NCBI GenBank assembly: GCA_015178975.1
Contig: WHVD01000006.1
Coordinates: 1,240,001-1,304,000 of the forward strand
Source: Hysterangium stoloniferum
Lineage: Eukaryota; Basidiomycota; Agaricomycetes; Hysterangiales; Hysterangiaceae
DNA length: 64,000 nucleotides
Direction of reading: 5' to 3'
Shown here piece by piece: positions 11,696 through 24,731 of this stretch. The notes below the pieces were generated by a model. The model was not told the DNA's origin and searched no databases. It was given only the letters and a program-made list of their open reading frames with translations. Each line of letters starts with the position of its first letter. Within the stretch, counting starts at the first letter, position 1. A program made the translations under genes and the position numbers.

Positions 11696-14600
11696 ATGTC
11701 TTCAGGCGTTGGCCGCCATCAAAATGTTCTCGCGAAACCCCCTGCAGCTACAACTGGTTCACCGGGAACCAGTATATTTTCACCTCCATCCATTCAGTCA
11801 CCCCGTTTGAAGGCAGAATCCCCTTTGTCAGAGCTACCACGCATTTCATCGTCCCCTTCCACCAATAGCAGACCCTCCTATGATCACGTCCCGGTCCAAT
11901 GGTCTTTCGAGAGCACTTATGGCCTGTTTGGCGGGCTTCAAGGGCCCACTGGAGCACCCCAACACGGCTCGAGACTTGGTCAAAAGAAGGAGCCACGCGA
12001 AGGCGGAGGAGGCGTATTGGGTGGTAGCTGGTTTGGACGGAGGAAGAACAAGGACGAGCCAAAAACTAAACTCAGATCCGAATCAGATCGAGAGACAAGT
12101 GCTGATGCATCTGTACGACTACCTCGTCCTGATCCATCTCTCTCAATAACTATTAAACCTGACGCGACACCACCTCGCGAACATGAATTAGAAGTCGCGC
12201 CTTGGATGTCTAGCGACCCAACTACGCCAACTACGAATTCTCTGCAACAGGCACCTCCTCGCCCGAGTCGATCCCCTTTGCGCCAGTCTCCCTCAACACA
12301 TTCGGATGACACCGTTGATTGGTTCTCTACACCTACCATTCCACCCACGAATGACACCGCTGATTGGTTCTCTACACCTATCATTCCACTCACAAATGAC
12401 ACCGCTGATTGGTTCTCTACACCTACCATTCCACCCATAGATGCCACGTTGTCTGATGGGAGTACAGAACGGTCTCGACTACCACATTTCAGAGGTCCTC
12501 TGTCCCCTATCGCCGCTTCGAATTTACCCACGCCGAACGGGAGTCGTGCGCCATCTCCCACAACTGATACACTGCCACGACGACCATCCACAAACCTCCT
12601 CCATACCACCCCACGTCGAGATACTATCCCATCCTTGTCACGTCGCGGCCCTCCCCCCTCGACTATAGTGAAGACGCCATCTCGTAGACCTGCAACATCT
12701 TCCGGTGTTTCTTCATTACACGATCAGGAGCGCAGTGTGTTTCGTGGAGAAACACCTGCTTCATACAACAATTTCCCTTCCTCGATATCTTCCTTTTCCC
12801 ATTTCTCTGAAGCGATCTGCAGCACCACAACTTCTCCATCGACGTCCACAGTATCTTTAACACAGGATCGAACCCAGCGGGGAGAGACACTAACGGAGAG
12901 CTTGAAAATAAAAATGAGACACGCCCGAGAAAAGGGTTTCAAAGTGAAAAGTGGTAAAAGACATCATCCCCAGCGCAAGGAGGAGGCGCCATACCCGCGA
13001 GATTACGAACGCAAAACTATCGACCAGTACGTTATCGGAACTGAACTGATATAGGACGAGACTGAATTATCCATTACAGCGATAGATGGGAACACATTTT
13101 CGCAGTCCGTTTAGCTAAGAGAAGCACTTTCTATTCGTTTCCCACTCCTCCACAGAAAGTCCTTGATCTCGGTTGTGGGAGTGGTGAATGGATCCTTGAA
13201 TGTGCCAGGGAATGGAAGGTATGTTCATATCTAGCCAGCCATTTACACGTGTTAAGCATCGTTCAGGACACGAGTTTTACCGGATTGGACCTTGTCCCAC
13301 TTCAGCCTGATCTCATGCGCTTGGGCCGAGCTGATCTGGTCCGGCGCATCAAATGGGTCGTCGGCAACTTTCTCCATAAGTTACCTTTCGAAGATGGAGA
13401 ATTCGATTTTGTACACGTGAGGCGTGTTGCGAGAGGTGTGCCGGAGGATCGATGGGACTTATTGTTTGAGGAGATTACAAGAGTGCTGAAGAAAGGTGGC
13501 GCGTTCGAAATGTTGGAAGAGGACTTGTTCTTCCCAGGTTCTATAACGACTGCTGATGACGAGGGTGTACAAGAGTATAGTGATGAGGAGCACCAAAATG
13601 AAGAAGAAGAACAAATGGTTAAAAGGCCGGGTACAACGCGTCCGCAGACTGCCCCTTCTAGTGACATGCAAGAACAAACGTCTAAAGATCCACTCCGTAC
13701 GGATGTAGGCCTGATGCAGAATGGAACAAGAGGACATACGCCTGCGCAGGGGAACCAAACGATAAGCAACGGGGTTAACCGTACCACGATGGGGAGACAC
13801 GCTTCGAATACTGGGATTCCGGTTACCAAAAATGTACATAATACATCTGCAGCCCCACGGGATCATCGCCAGCGGTTGTCTCTTGACTCGTGGCGGCCCC
13901 CGTCCAATGGGCAAACAGTCGCAGACATTTTATCAGGCCCTACTGACGTTCACTTCGAGGGCGATGACGATCTATTCCACCCACATGTAAATCCCATTAT
14001 GAATCCCCGCGATCATTCCGTGCTCGAGATGGCCTATAACGAACTGCACGCCGCGCGGTTCATCAACCTGTCACCACTATCGGTTCTAAGTTCGATGCTG
14101 GGGTTGCACTTCAAGGGTTTGGGTTTTATCGCCTGACATGTCCTTGCCGATGAATCTGATACCATTGTCTTCAGATGTCCGTAGTCACGAGCCCATCCAG
14201 GTGTTGTTTCCCTCAACGCCGTCTGCCAAGAAGAAGACCGGTGGTGCTTCGAACCAGCCATTATCGCTTACCTCAAACCTTCTATCTGCTCCGCCATGTC
14301 CTTCATCCACTTCATCTTCCGGGTCACGGCGACAATCTCACAGTCCCGCTAAATTACAACGACGCGACCCGTCAATTACATTTCCAGGGATTGAATTGCG
14401 TCCGTTGGGCATGGTAATGACTCGCGATTCGTCGCGAATGCCTAGCAAGGAATGGGGCTTTGAGGGAAGCATATTGCACATGCATCTATCTGCGCGCGTT
14501 TCGGAGGTTCTATCGTGTTCTGAAGAAATGTGGGAGCTGATCCAAGACGCCGGGACCAGTCCTGAACGATGGCGAAACTCTGCGCTAGCGGCTTTGGCGG

Positions 14601-14926
14601 ATGTCACGAGGGAGCAGTGGGAGGATTGCTTGGCGCGATATCAGATGTGAGGCGGCGTTTTTTTTTATTTATATCTATTCTCGCATGCTGACATGCGCAG
14701 GGATATGCATGATAAGGTTTCATTGGGTCGGGTTTGTTTGGATCAATTGGGATGGCCGATGCCACCTGTGGCACGAACGCTCGAACGGAAAGCATTTGAT
14801 GAGGCAGTGGAGAGGTGGGAGAACCAGCGCAAGCTCCGTGAAGAGCAGGCATGCCCGCGTAAAAAGAAAAAACACGCACACCCCGTTAGTCGGGTATTCC
14901 GAGTCTTCACGGCTCGCAAGGAGTGA
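11696..14926 (+). CDS. SAM-dependent methyltransferase, complete (1005 aa, five exons)
   Basis: A predicted class I methyltransferase of the large basidiomycete type; the substrate is unknown. My exon model is 11696-13026, 13080-13218, 13267-14116, 14175-14646 and 14701-14926, 3018 coding bases in one frame. The first ~440 residues are low-complexity Ser/Pro/Thr-rich and include three tandem units of DWFSTPxIP near residues 211-250. RWEHIFAVRLAKR leads into SAM motif I, VLDLGCGSGEW (exon 2). Exon 3 has TGLDL, WVVGNF, FDFVHVRRV, PEDRWDLLFEEITRVLKKGG and EMLEEDLFF, the usual core of the fold. An acidic/disordered insert follows, then the family segment ending ARFINL.PLSVLSSMLGLHFK/DVRSHEPI. The C-terminus is basic (KKKKH). 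It is the only undamaged methyltransferase copy in the array. Confidence 0.9.
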
Positions 14927-15343
14927 TTTCCTTTCGTATCTCTGGTCTTTATTGATAACTCGTAAGCTATTCTCGTAACGGGGTTATTTTATCCCTTATT
15001 TGTTAACACATACCATATCGCGAACTGTTGTATGACCCTTCATTGTCTTTGTCTCAATGCACCCACTCGTAGCTTCCGGACTTGCTCAATTGATACCCTT
15101 TGTAGCCCGTTTGTCTTCGGTATAAATATGTCAACATGAACCATTTGAATGAGATTGCGTAGTATATATCATCAATTAGACCAATGTTGCGTAACGAACG
15201 TGACGACGCGTTATTTCTGTCACGCTTCCCCCGTCTAAAAGCAGATTCCTTTTCAACATTGGGGAGTAGGTTCCCGATCGACCCGAGACTATTGATTCAT
15301 AAGGAATTCACTTCATTATTCTTCAATCGATAGTTCTGCCAGG
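14927..15343. other. Intergenic, methyltransferase to APC2
   Basis: No gene is seen. It should hold the methyltransferase 3' end and the APC2 promoter. Both genes point right, so APC2 has its own upstream region here. Confidence 0.7.
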
Positions 15344-18300
15344 ATGACTACGTTTGCGACTGATATGTCTCTAAATAAAGCTGTCCGTAACAAGTGGCAA
15401 CATTACTTTCAGTATTACGTCGGTCCAAATTACGATGAATCGCGAGGGTTAAGGGATGCCCAGGAGGTACCTCAATTAGACACCTTTAATATGTGTTCTG
15501 ATAGGATTTGATACAGGCCTGGACCACAGTCGTGGACTTTATGGGTCTTCCGAAGATTGATGACACCGAGCCGCGAAAATTCAGTAAGAGATGACATGTT
15601 GATCTGCACACAACTCGTCACTAAGAGATCGTTGCAATTGAAAGCGCCAGAGCAGATTGAAACGGTGAAAGCTGCCGTTCAGTCGTTAACTGAGAAACGA
15701 TGGATGCCGGCGACCCTTGACGTCTTTCAAGGTAAGTGATGTCGCAACTGGGAGTAGTACACTTACGTAGTCCAAATTAGAATATCTATTGGACCATGAA
15801 CCCCAGCTGCAGCTGGTCATCGATGAGCATATGGCAATTTGGCAGGTAAGCGATTTTATTAATTTCATGGATGACATATATTGGATAACTTCTGAACTTG
15901 CATCCAGCGCACTCGAAGCGCACGCGATTTGTATATCTTCATCAACCGCCTCTCCGAAATACACACGCTTTGGAGTCCATCTCCTATGTACGTGTGGATT
16001 ATTCTTCTCAGACTTCTCCTGCTCTATTACTGTACTCTGTAGCCTCGGGGCCGTATTCCCTCACCGATATCATAGAAATTTTGTGACGATGGTGCATTCG
16101 ATGCTTCCAGAATTTTTTCCAGAAGCTCTGCGTGATCTATTCTCTTACGCCCTTACGAACACCCCTCTACCTCTTTCTCACACCCCCGACGATCCAGCAT
16201 TCCCGAGTTGCTCATTTCCACACCCTAATCTCTCCCATATTTCGCTACAGCACCCTAATCCCGTTTTATCCGCTGGACCTCCCTCACCATATGCCACTGT
16301 GCTAGGCGCGCTGGATATCTTAGGCTTTCTTGAGCGTTATGAGTCGCAGTTGACATTATGTATCAACACACTGATTGAAAGCAAAATACAAAATCAGTGT
16401 CCCGGCATCTGGGATGTGCAACTATTACCTGATTTGAAGGCATGGCTCGTGGAACATGTTGTCCCATGGATGGCCCGACCGTACGCAAGAGGTTTAGCGA
16501 ACCGTGAGCCGCGCTGTTTCCTCTTTGAACCGTATTGCCCTGACTCTTTTTTTTCTTGCGTAGCCGATGAAGTACGAATAATCGTAGCCAATGTCATCAC
16601 GCGGCTTGAGTTTTATTTATGTAAAATTCTCTGCAATTTAAGGTAAAATTTCTCCCGTTTTGACTGGTATCGTGGTCTCATAGTAGTTTAGGATGACAGA
16701 ACTTTTTGACATTATTGTTGACTATCCCGACTCCATGCCTGCTCTGTTGGACATCAAGGTATTTAACTATTTATGATATCTGTTTTCAGAACTGACGCGA
16801 AGTAGGATTGTCTGGCGAAAGTTGACGAGCGACTTGTATTAGTCAAGGCACTGCGGAAACTGTTCGTTTTCTCATTTTGTTGCTTTACGCTGTTTTAAAC
16901 GTTGCTCACATCTTGATTAGCAATAATCGGCGGCTTCTTCATCCTGGTGCCGATACAAAGGACATCCTTACTCAATATGTTTCCACCATTCGTTGTCTGC
17001 GAGTGATCGATCCTCCCGGTGTACTTCTATACAAGGTAGCTGATCCCATACGACGATACTTGAGGTAGTTATTGTTCTCCCTTTGACATTGCTCGAAATT
17101 TATTGGGCACTTGGGTAGGGAGCGGCCTGACACCATTCGAAATATTGTCGCTTCTTTAGTTGGAGAGGGAGGCGATTTACTAGATGATAATGAGCAAGGC
17201 GGATCTCTGCAGCAGTCTCAAGCTGATGAATATGCAGAGCCTAATTGGGAACCGGAGCCTATCGACGCTGGCCCTGGTAAGCGAATCAGTTTCCATGTGT
17301 TGATGGCTAAATGCAATTATATATTGTTAGAATTCCGAGCAAACAAGCCGGCGGACGTTCTTACGACTCTTGTCAGCATCTATGATTCTAAGGATTTGTT
17401 TGTCAAAGAGTTGCAAATTCTTTTGGCACAACGACTGTTGGCAATTCAAGACGGTAATCATGACCGAGAAGTATGGACCGCCTTATTTCGGGAAACTTTA
17501 AATCTGACATACTGTAGCGTAAAAACATCGAAATACTTAAACTACGGTTTGGCGATGCTGCGCTTCAAGTATGCGAGGTTATGCTTCGTGATATGACTGA
17601 TTCGAGGCGTATAGACCAGCATATACAATCTAAGAAACCGGTGAGTTCTTATCTATATGCTTGACAAGAATACAGAGATAAACATCTTGTTGTAGTCTGT
17701 TATACACCCAACGGTTATATCTCGTCATTTTTGGCCGTCGCTACAGGCTGGAGGTCTAAAAATGCCAGGACAGTACCAGACGTGTGTATGCACTAAAAGT
17801 ATGAACGCCTCCCGCTAACCTTGTAAATCAGACTTCAGGAAGATTACGCTAGGGAGTTTGCCGCTTTTAAACCTGATAAGCAGTTGCGCTGGCTATCACA
17901 TCTCGGAACTGTACACCTTGAGGTTCAGCTCCAAGATCGAACCATAGAAGCCGAGGCGACTGCATTAGAGGCCGCTATCCTTGAATTATTTTCGGAGAAA
18001 GGTAAGCGCATGGCGCTATATCAGTTTATCTTGGAAGCTTGACCCATTTGCGACTGAATACAAAAATAGATACATGGACTGTAGATGAGCTTATTGGCCA
18101 ATTAGGATCAGTTGACCATGCCCCTACTGTGAAAGCCCTGAACACATGGGCTGATAAAGGCGTCTTGATGGAGAAAGCGGACGCGTGTTATGTACTGCTT
18201 GAGACTGCAGACATGACTGTCAAAGAAACCGTACAGAGAGCAGGTAAGATGCGATGCTGCCCCATTACAAGTGAACAAACATACTTATTCGAGGAAAGCA

Positions 18301-18628
18301 CCCGATGGTGATGAAGGGTTTGCTGTTGTCACAGTGCAGCAACAGCAAGCCGCACAAATGAAAATACATTGGAAAGTATGCACCATGTCATCTGAAAAAT
18401 CCATTCATGCATCTGATTTGCTTTATTGCGAAGTTCATTCAAGGAATGCTTACAAATGTTGGAGCACTTCCCTTGGAGAGAATCAACAGTATGCTCAAAC
18501 TAGTTCCGGGATACGATCGTTCTCCAGAACAATTGGCGATGTACTTGGAAGGCGCGAGAAGGGAGGGCCTCGTCATACTGAGAGATGAGCTATGGAGCTT
18601 AACGGCGGAAGGTAGGGCAGGTAATTAA
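15344..18628 (+). CDS. APC2: Anaphase-promoting complex subunit 2 (cullin-homology)
   Basis: The cullin-like scaffold of the APC/C ubiquitin ligase, which with the RING subunit Apc11 ubiquitinates mitotic regulators in the nucleus. At least ten introns. Recognisable segments in order: a divergent N-terminal half (FPEALRDLF, around 16130), ELFDIIVDYPDSMPAL (around 16700), RRLLHPGADTKDILTQYVST then VADPIRRYLR (16930-17066), RPDTIRNIVASL (17120), LVSIYDSKDLFVKELQ.LLAQRLLA (17370-17450), and LEILKLRFGDAALQVCEVML (around 17525-17590). The cullin C-terminal part DKQLRWLSHLGTVHLEV follows near 17880. The terminal winged-helix segment reads FIQGMLTNVGALPLERINSML, with stop at 18626-18628. The ATG at 15344 is the likely start, but the frame of the second exon (from 15517) does not fit simply, so the first ~100 residues are uncertain. 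Confidence 0.92.
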
Positions 18629-19667
18629 GACGCAATCAGGAATTTTGCTTTGTCAGATCTAGCAGGGATCAAGTTTTCATTCTTCGTTCGTATCTGTAGA
18701 GTTAATGCATGTACTGTATCAATAGTTGACATTGTGGATCTTAATATTACCCGTTTTCAAAGCAAGTTTAACCACATTTTTTGTGACATTACAGCATATT
18801 ATCCATAACTCAAATTTAAAGGATATAACCATGGGTTCACTTGAGCTCACAAGAACCCCGAGTCCACCCCCCTTCAAAAAAGGACTTGCATATGATACTT
18901 CTTCATGGTGAGGCAGTGTCAGTGTTACATTTAGCACGATATCTGAGAAAACAGGTTATTATCTATCTGTACGGCTAAGAGTTACTAGTATACAAAAGTT
19001 CTCGGTCCTCCAAAACGTATCGTGATGAATGAGATGTATTCGACTTCATAAAATTCAAATGCCACTAAGTACCATTTTCGGACATCGGAAATTTCAAGGG
19101 GTTGGAATCCATTTTCTCTCTGGTATCGAGGGGACCCCAGCAGATTAACATCTCCGGGTATCGGGGCACATAGGTTGAAATTTTTTCACGTAGGCTGATA
19201 TTTACAGTCACCAGGATAGACTATGAGATCGTCAGATTGATAAATATTATCGCTCATTCAACGGATGTATCAAAAAGGCCTTCACAACTAGGGTTGTCAA
19301 AACATGTTTGCGTTAATCCAGTTGTCTGGAAATCCTTGCCAACATCAGCCTGAGGTTTCGCTTGGTATAACTCTTCTATAACGCCCAACTGAAGAGATCG
19401 ATATGCCTCGGCATACACCACCTGAACGTTGCATCCATATGATCTACTAATAGTATCTATCTCCTTGGTAATAAAACAATATAAAAGCATGTGGGAAACA
19501 TATATGAGCTTATTGGAATGATAGGTAAACATGAGTTTGGGCTAGAGAAGCTTGTCTGAAGAGGTTGTCCGACTTGAAATCATAGGTCAGTAATCTTAAG
19601 ATACATACTTGGATGTAAAGCTGTGACCGTGAGACCGTGACAAGACAAATGTGAAGAGCCCGAGCAC
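18629..19667. other. Intergenic, APC2 to kinesin
   Basis: About 1 kb with no coding sequence I can support. The short open frames have no motifs. The kinesin promoter presumably lies in the right part. Confidence 0.7.
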
Positions 19668-19709
19668 GTGACCTGTTCAAGGTCGCGTCTCAAAGTACGT
19701 CGTGCGGCC

Positions 19710-22700
19710 ATGTCGAAAGCAACCCGAGGAGTGCCATTTACACCTATGAAACGACCGTTATCTCAGGCCTCAACCAGAACAGATGACACCTCAACTAGCT
19801 CTACCGGTCCACCTCCTTCTATAGCCCGTTTTCCCTCTACAATTCGTGCCCCAACCCCCTTGGGGCTGGCATCACCACCCAAGAGGATCCGTTCGGCCAT
19901 TAGTTCAGAATCACGTCCTCGATCTACTATTGGAAATTACACACGTCCCACCAGCACTGTAGGCAATGCACCCGGGACGCCTAAGAAGACAGGCACCCCC
20001 CGCCGAAATGGCATTGATGCATCTTACAATGCTAGCTCAATTACGGATATCCCAAGTGATCCTGAGGAAGGATTGGTGGACTTTCAGAATGTCGAGGTCG
20101 ATGCCGATGTCAGTTTCGACGGCGAAGATGTATTCACTGCTGAGGGAAGAACTCGCTTGAGCTTTGGCACTGAGGCTTATAAGGATGATAAGGTACTCGT
20201 GTCGATACGGTAGGGAACTTACAGTAATTGCTTTTTATCTACTTATAACCATTCATAGCATCCGGCCATCGGATCAAACGTTAGCCTGGGACGTTTCAGT
20301 ATCTCCTGAACCACTTATTAAGCTGAAGTCTGAATTTTCTCGTAATGGAGCAGCTGTCTCTCAGGAATTTAAATTTGGTATGTTGGCTTATATATCAATA
20401 TGCACAACTTAGTTCATATCCTCCTCATAACAGATAATATCATTGGTCCTTCCACGATGTCTAAGTCTGTTTATGCAAGTACCGCCAAGAACCATGTGAG
20501 AGCGGCGATGGACGGATATAATGCAGTTGTTTTTGCATACGGACAAACAGCCAGTGGAAAAACGTTCACATTAGTTAGTTGTATCAATGGTGCACAAAGA
20601 CAGCCCTCCTGATTTGCATGTTGTACAGACCGGTAATGAAGAAGAACCTGGTATTATCCCTCGAGCCATGAGGGATGTCTTTGGTTATATCAAGCATATG
20701 CCATCACGGGAATTTCTTCTTCGTTGTTCTTATCTGGAAATATATAATGAAACTATTCACGACTTGCTTAGCCACAGTGGTGCTCCAGTTGGGTTACAGG
20801 GTGCGAGCTTTGGGCGTCGTTTGCCTTAACGTTGATGATCTTAACTATTTTGTGCAGGGGGCGTCGGGAACCAAGTCATCATTCATCCCTTGAGAGAAGA
20901 AGTTGTAACATCATTGAAATCGGTCAAGGAGGTCATCCAGCGCGGCGAGGCCAACCGACGTACGGCTAGTACAGATTGGAATGAGCGAAGTTCTAGAAGC
21001 CATAGTGTTTTCAGGCTTGTTGTAGAGAGTAGAGAACGAGGATCCAATCATGACGAAGAGGAGAAGAAAGTGGGGCCAAGGCTATATAATGTAATACTAC
21101 ACTTACCATATCAAATCTAGGTCAATGTCGTCCCACAAACGCCAGGCGGTTCACGCTTGCAAGCTAGAGGCGGACGAAGTGTTCGCACCAGTGTATTGGT
21201 ATGTCAATTCGTTCCCTTCAAATCGATACAACCTTAATTATTATTCAGAGTCTCATTGATCTTGCCGGTTCAGAAAAGGCTACAAGTGATAAAGAGCGTA
21301 CAAGAGAAGGCAAATACATTAACACCAGGCAAGTCACTGATACTCCCAGGGTGCGGTGCTATTGACAAGTCGACCGCAGCCTGCTAACATTAGGTAGCGT
21401 CATCGGGACTCTCGCTGAGAATCACGCAAAGGGGAAAAGGTTAGTTCTGCTCCGCCTCGATGGAGGTCTGATTGGAACCCGTTCTATCCCGGACAGTGAT
21501 CATATTCCGTATCGGAACTCCAAGCTCACCCGATTGCTCCAACCCTCACTCTCAGGCGATGCACGCATTAGTGTGATTTGCACTCTCAATCCAGATTCAG
21601 GCGCAGTGGCTGAAAGTACGAGCACTTTGTTGTTCGCACAGCGAGTGAAGAAAGTTCATGTATGTATCATTATCATGATTGATTATAAATACTCACCTAC
21701 TCTAAAAATCAGCTTTGTGCAACTAAGAAAGAAGTCATCGATACAGATGCACTCATCGAGAGGTATAGGAAAGAAATCGAGGAACTAAGGCGGAGACTCG
21801 AAGAGCGCGAAAGAGATGCACCAGTTCGGAATCGTCGTTTAAGTGCTCGAGAGGTACACTAATTTCACCAATTGGATATTTATGATGCTCATTGGTGATA
21901 ACAACTCTTTTTTAGCAAGTTGATGAATCACGCGCCATGGGCGACCTCAACGCAAGGATAAAACAACTCACCAAGCTCATTTTAACGAGTCAGACCGTTG
22001 ATGACACCAATGGAGATAAGTCAAGACCATCAAGTCCTAGTAAACTAGACTTCGACCTGTCCCCATATCAGGCATGTGACATACACGAACACAGCTCCAC
22101 TGTTCTGACTGCTTGTGACACAGTTACAACAAGAACTTTTAGCCGCACGACGTGAAATAGATTCTCAGGCGACACAGATTTTGTCCTTGGAAGCTGCACT
22201 GGACTCTCGTCCAGAAATATCCGCAGATGCACCAGACTCAGACAAGGATCGGATGCTCGTAGATCAAGCTCGGACCATCAAAGAGCTGGAGCTTGTGATT
22301 CGTGGCTATGAAGATAATCTTGGAGAGCCTCTGAGAGCTGTACGGGAGGATGTAGAGAAAGAATGGAAGATTAAAGTGGATACCGAACGAAAGACCCGAG
22401 AAGAAAAGGAAGAGTGGGCTAATGAGCTGGTTCGACAATTAGAAAGAGAGAAACAGGTATGTAGTACATTTTTTACTCTCTGATTTGTTATTATGAGTAT
22501 ATAATGCACGCTAAGGTCCGTCAAAAACTCGAAGACGAGAAACGGGCGCTGATTTCGTTTGTCACCGATATCGACAACCATATCTCATCTGGCCCCTCCC
22601 GTTTGAGCAAATTAATGCCCCCTAGCTCTTCATCAAAGCTGGGTTTATCGTCGAAAGCAAATACCCCACTTTCAGCAACTCAATCGTTCCGCAAACGATC

Positions 22701-22893
22701 GCTATCTTTGGGAGGAGGTGTGGATGACCCAACGAACTCCCCCGTCAAGACGGAATTGAGCAAGATCCGCGCCCAACCTAGTCTTCTTGAGCAGATGCCG
22801 GAGGAGGAATGGGAGGGGGACGAGCCGAGTTTTCGTGTCTTTAATCAACGGAGTGTCTCCGACGATAAGGAGAATATACCAGCAAGGTCATAA
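19710..22893 (+). CDS. Kinesin-7 (CENP-E/Kip2-type) motor protein
   Basis: A microtubule motor with an N-terminal motor domain. A Ser/Pro-rich basic head ([16 protein letters not shown].., many TP/SP sites) precedes the motor. The motor starts at VLVSIR/IRPS, split by an intron at about 20213-20259. The P-loop GQTASGKT is near 20545-20570. [11 protein letters not shown] is near 20745, switch I SSRSH within [15 protein letters not shown] near 20970-21015, and switch [24 protein letters not shown] near 21258-21325. [26 protein letters not shown] and LFAQRVKKV close the motor. A coiled coil follows ([21 protein letters not shown], then [13 protein letters not shown] and [15 protein letters not shown]), then a disordered tail. 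[12 protein letters not shown] and the [13 protein letters not shown] stretch point to kinesin-7. An in-frame ATG at 19668 would add 14 residues. About ten introns; stop at 22891-22893. Confidence 0.92.
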
Positions 22894-23068
22894 ACACATC
22901 GGAACCCACTTTCCTCTTTCATTATTATTGCTTGCAATCCTGTTTACTGCATTGGCTCGCATGTCAAATTCATTGTTCTGAAATCGATTTTTGTCTGTCA
23001 TCATTCGTCATACAAATTTTGTCACTTTTTCCAAACAATTACTGAACTCTGGGCTATTGAAAACGTTA
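22894..23068. other. Short convergent intergenic gap
   Basis: Only 175 bp separate the stops of the kinesin (plus strand) and guanine deaminase (minus strand). Both 3' UTRs and poly(A) sites must fit or overlap here. Confidence 0.8.
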
Positions 23069-24731
23069 TCACAAGATGTTCTTCCCTTGAATGTATACTG
23101 CACTACGGTTTTGATTATCACCTAAACACCACCATTTCTCTAGCACCTCCTCCGACAGATTGTCAGGGGGAGTGTCGAAGAAGTCGATATTTCCAATGGC
23201 CTCTCCTCGAGATTCATCATACAAATCAACTAATTAGATATATGAATTATGTCTAGTTTCATTTAACAACCAGTAACTCACTCTGTTGCGCGTCAAAAGG
23301 CAGCCCCACTTGAAAGGGATGATCCGCTACTTGCAGACCTAAGGCCTCCGCACCCCCTTTAGTTGCAAGATACAGAGCCTCCTTCCAGGTGATTTGAGCT
23401 GACGTGCTCGCACTGGACCTTCCCAATTCAACTCTCTCGTTTTCCCTCATTCTGGAAACTACCACTGCCATCCGCATGGCTGCCATTATATCAAGCTGGT
23501 ATCCGCCAGCGACATCCGTACCCAGACCAATTTTAACGCCACTGTCCAAGGCCTCCCGCAGGGAAAAAGCCCGAGACGAGAAGTAGGCATTTGATAGGGG
23601 ACAATGAGCCACAGCTGTACCGGAAGCATGGAGGCGGTCCAGATGGCTTTGATCAAGGAATGTACAGTGTGCTTGAACGGTCTTATGCGTAAGAAGGCCA
23701 GACTGAAATAAGCGATTAGACTATTAGAGCAGCTTTCTACACTTGGATCAGAATAGTAATGCTGACTTGAGCAAATATATCTATATCGTCAGCATTTCGA
23801 CTCTGGTGAACCCATGCCACTTGATCTTTAGATTCTGACATGTGACTTTGTATAAGTGTTGATGTCTCGGATGCCAGTTCACCTAGTTGCATCAAAAGCT
23901 CAGAGCTACAAGTGGGGACAAATCTGGGGGTAATGACAGGTTTTACAAGGCGTTCGTGGGGGGGAAGATGAGACACTAGAGCGTTGCATTCGTCAATAAA
24001 CTTCCGGGCAGAATTTATGGCCTCTAAAGTAGAAGGCTCGATGTAGGAGGGTCGGCTAGAGATGTCCATCGATAATTTACCGACGAATGCTCTAATGCCG
24101 GCGTCTTGAAATATTTTAGCAAGTAGCACGCTGGGTTTACATCGCATGAATTCCCACAGTTGAATTTTTAAGTCTGTGCCTCACTTGGACTCTGTTCGAA
24201 TGGTTCCGAAGAGCAGGGCTGCGCCTGTGCCATGCTCTACGAGCCTCCGTGCCAATCGTTTATACACCCGCGAAGCCAGGTTCAAGTCGCTATCAATTCG
24301 CTCTTCAGCTCTATAGGCGTACCTGTCGAGCCACTCCATTAGAGGGAGATGAAGGCCACTACCAAGATATAGCATCTGGGGGGCATGCAGATGCAAATCA
24401 CAGAATGTGGGTATCATGAAACTATACTTGGGAAGAAATTTGCATGATGCATTTGAAGCGACACTCTCCAGAATAAGTCTCCCTTGGTCGCTTTCGCAAG
24501 GAAAGAAACCAGAGATATATCCGAAGTCATTAATCTCTAATGAATATCGATATCAATACATGTACCGGTCATCCAAAACAACATTAGAATTGGATCGAAG
24601 GAGATCAAGACATTGCAAGGGGAATGGAAAAAATAAGGCTCACTTAAAATGTGATTATTAAATATTTCTAAGCTGTTGGGACCAATGCATCCAACAAAGG
24701 AGCCTACAAATATTGTCGGGGATATGGACAT
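23069..24731 (-). CDS. Guanine deaminase (amidohydrolase)
   Basis: Hydrolyses guanine to xanthine and ammonia in purine catabolism; cytosolic, zinc-dependent. Reading the minus strand from the ATG at 24731: MSISPTIFVGSFVGCIGPNS.LE, a typical guanine deaminase start. Then GYISGFFPCESDQGRLI, and PTFCDLHLHAPQ with the metal-binding HxH pair, then LHLPLMEWLDRYAYRAEERI. Next come AFVGKLSMDI, VKPVITPRFVPTCSSELL, LIQSHMSESKDQVAWV (metal/substrate His), TVQAHCTFLDQ, AHCPLSNAYFSSRAF and GLGTDVAGGYQLDI with the catalytic Asp. The last exon, around 23226-23069, encodes VDLYDESRGEAIGNIDFFDTP and ends in ..VYIQGKNIL. At least five introns. All key residues I looked for are present. It is convergent with the kinesin. 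Confidence 0.92.
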
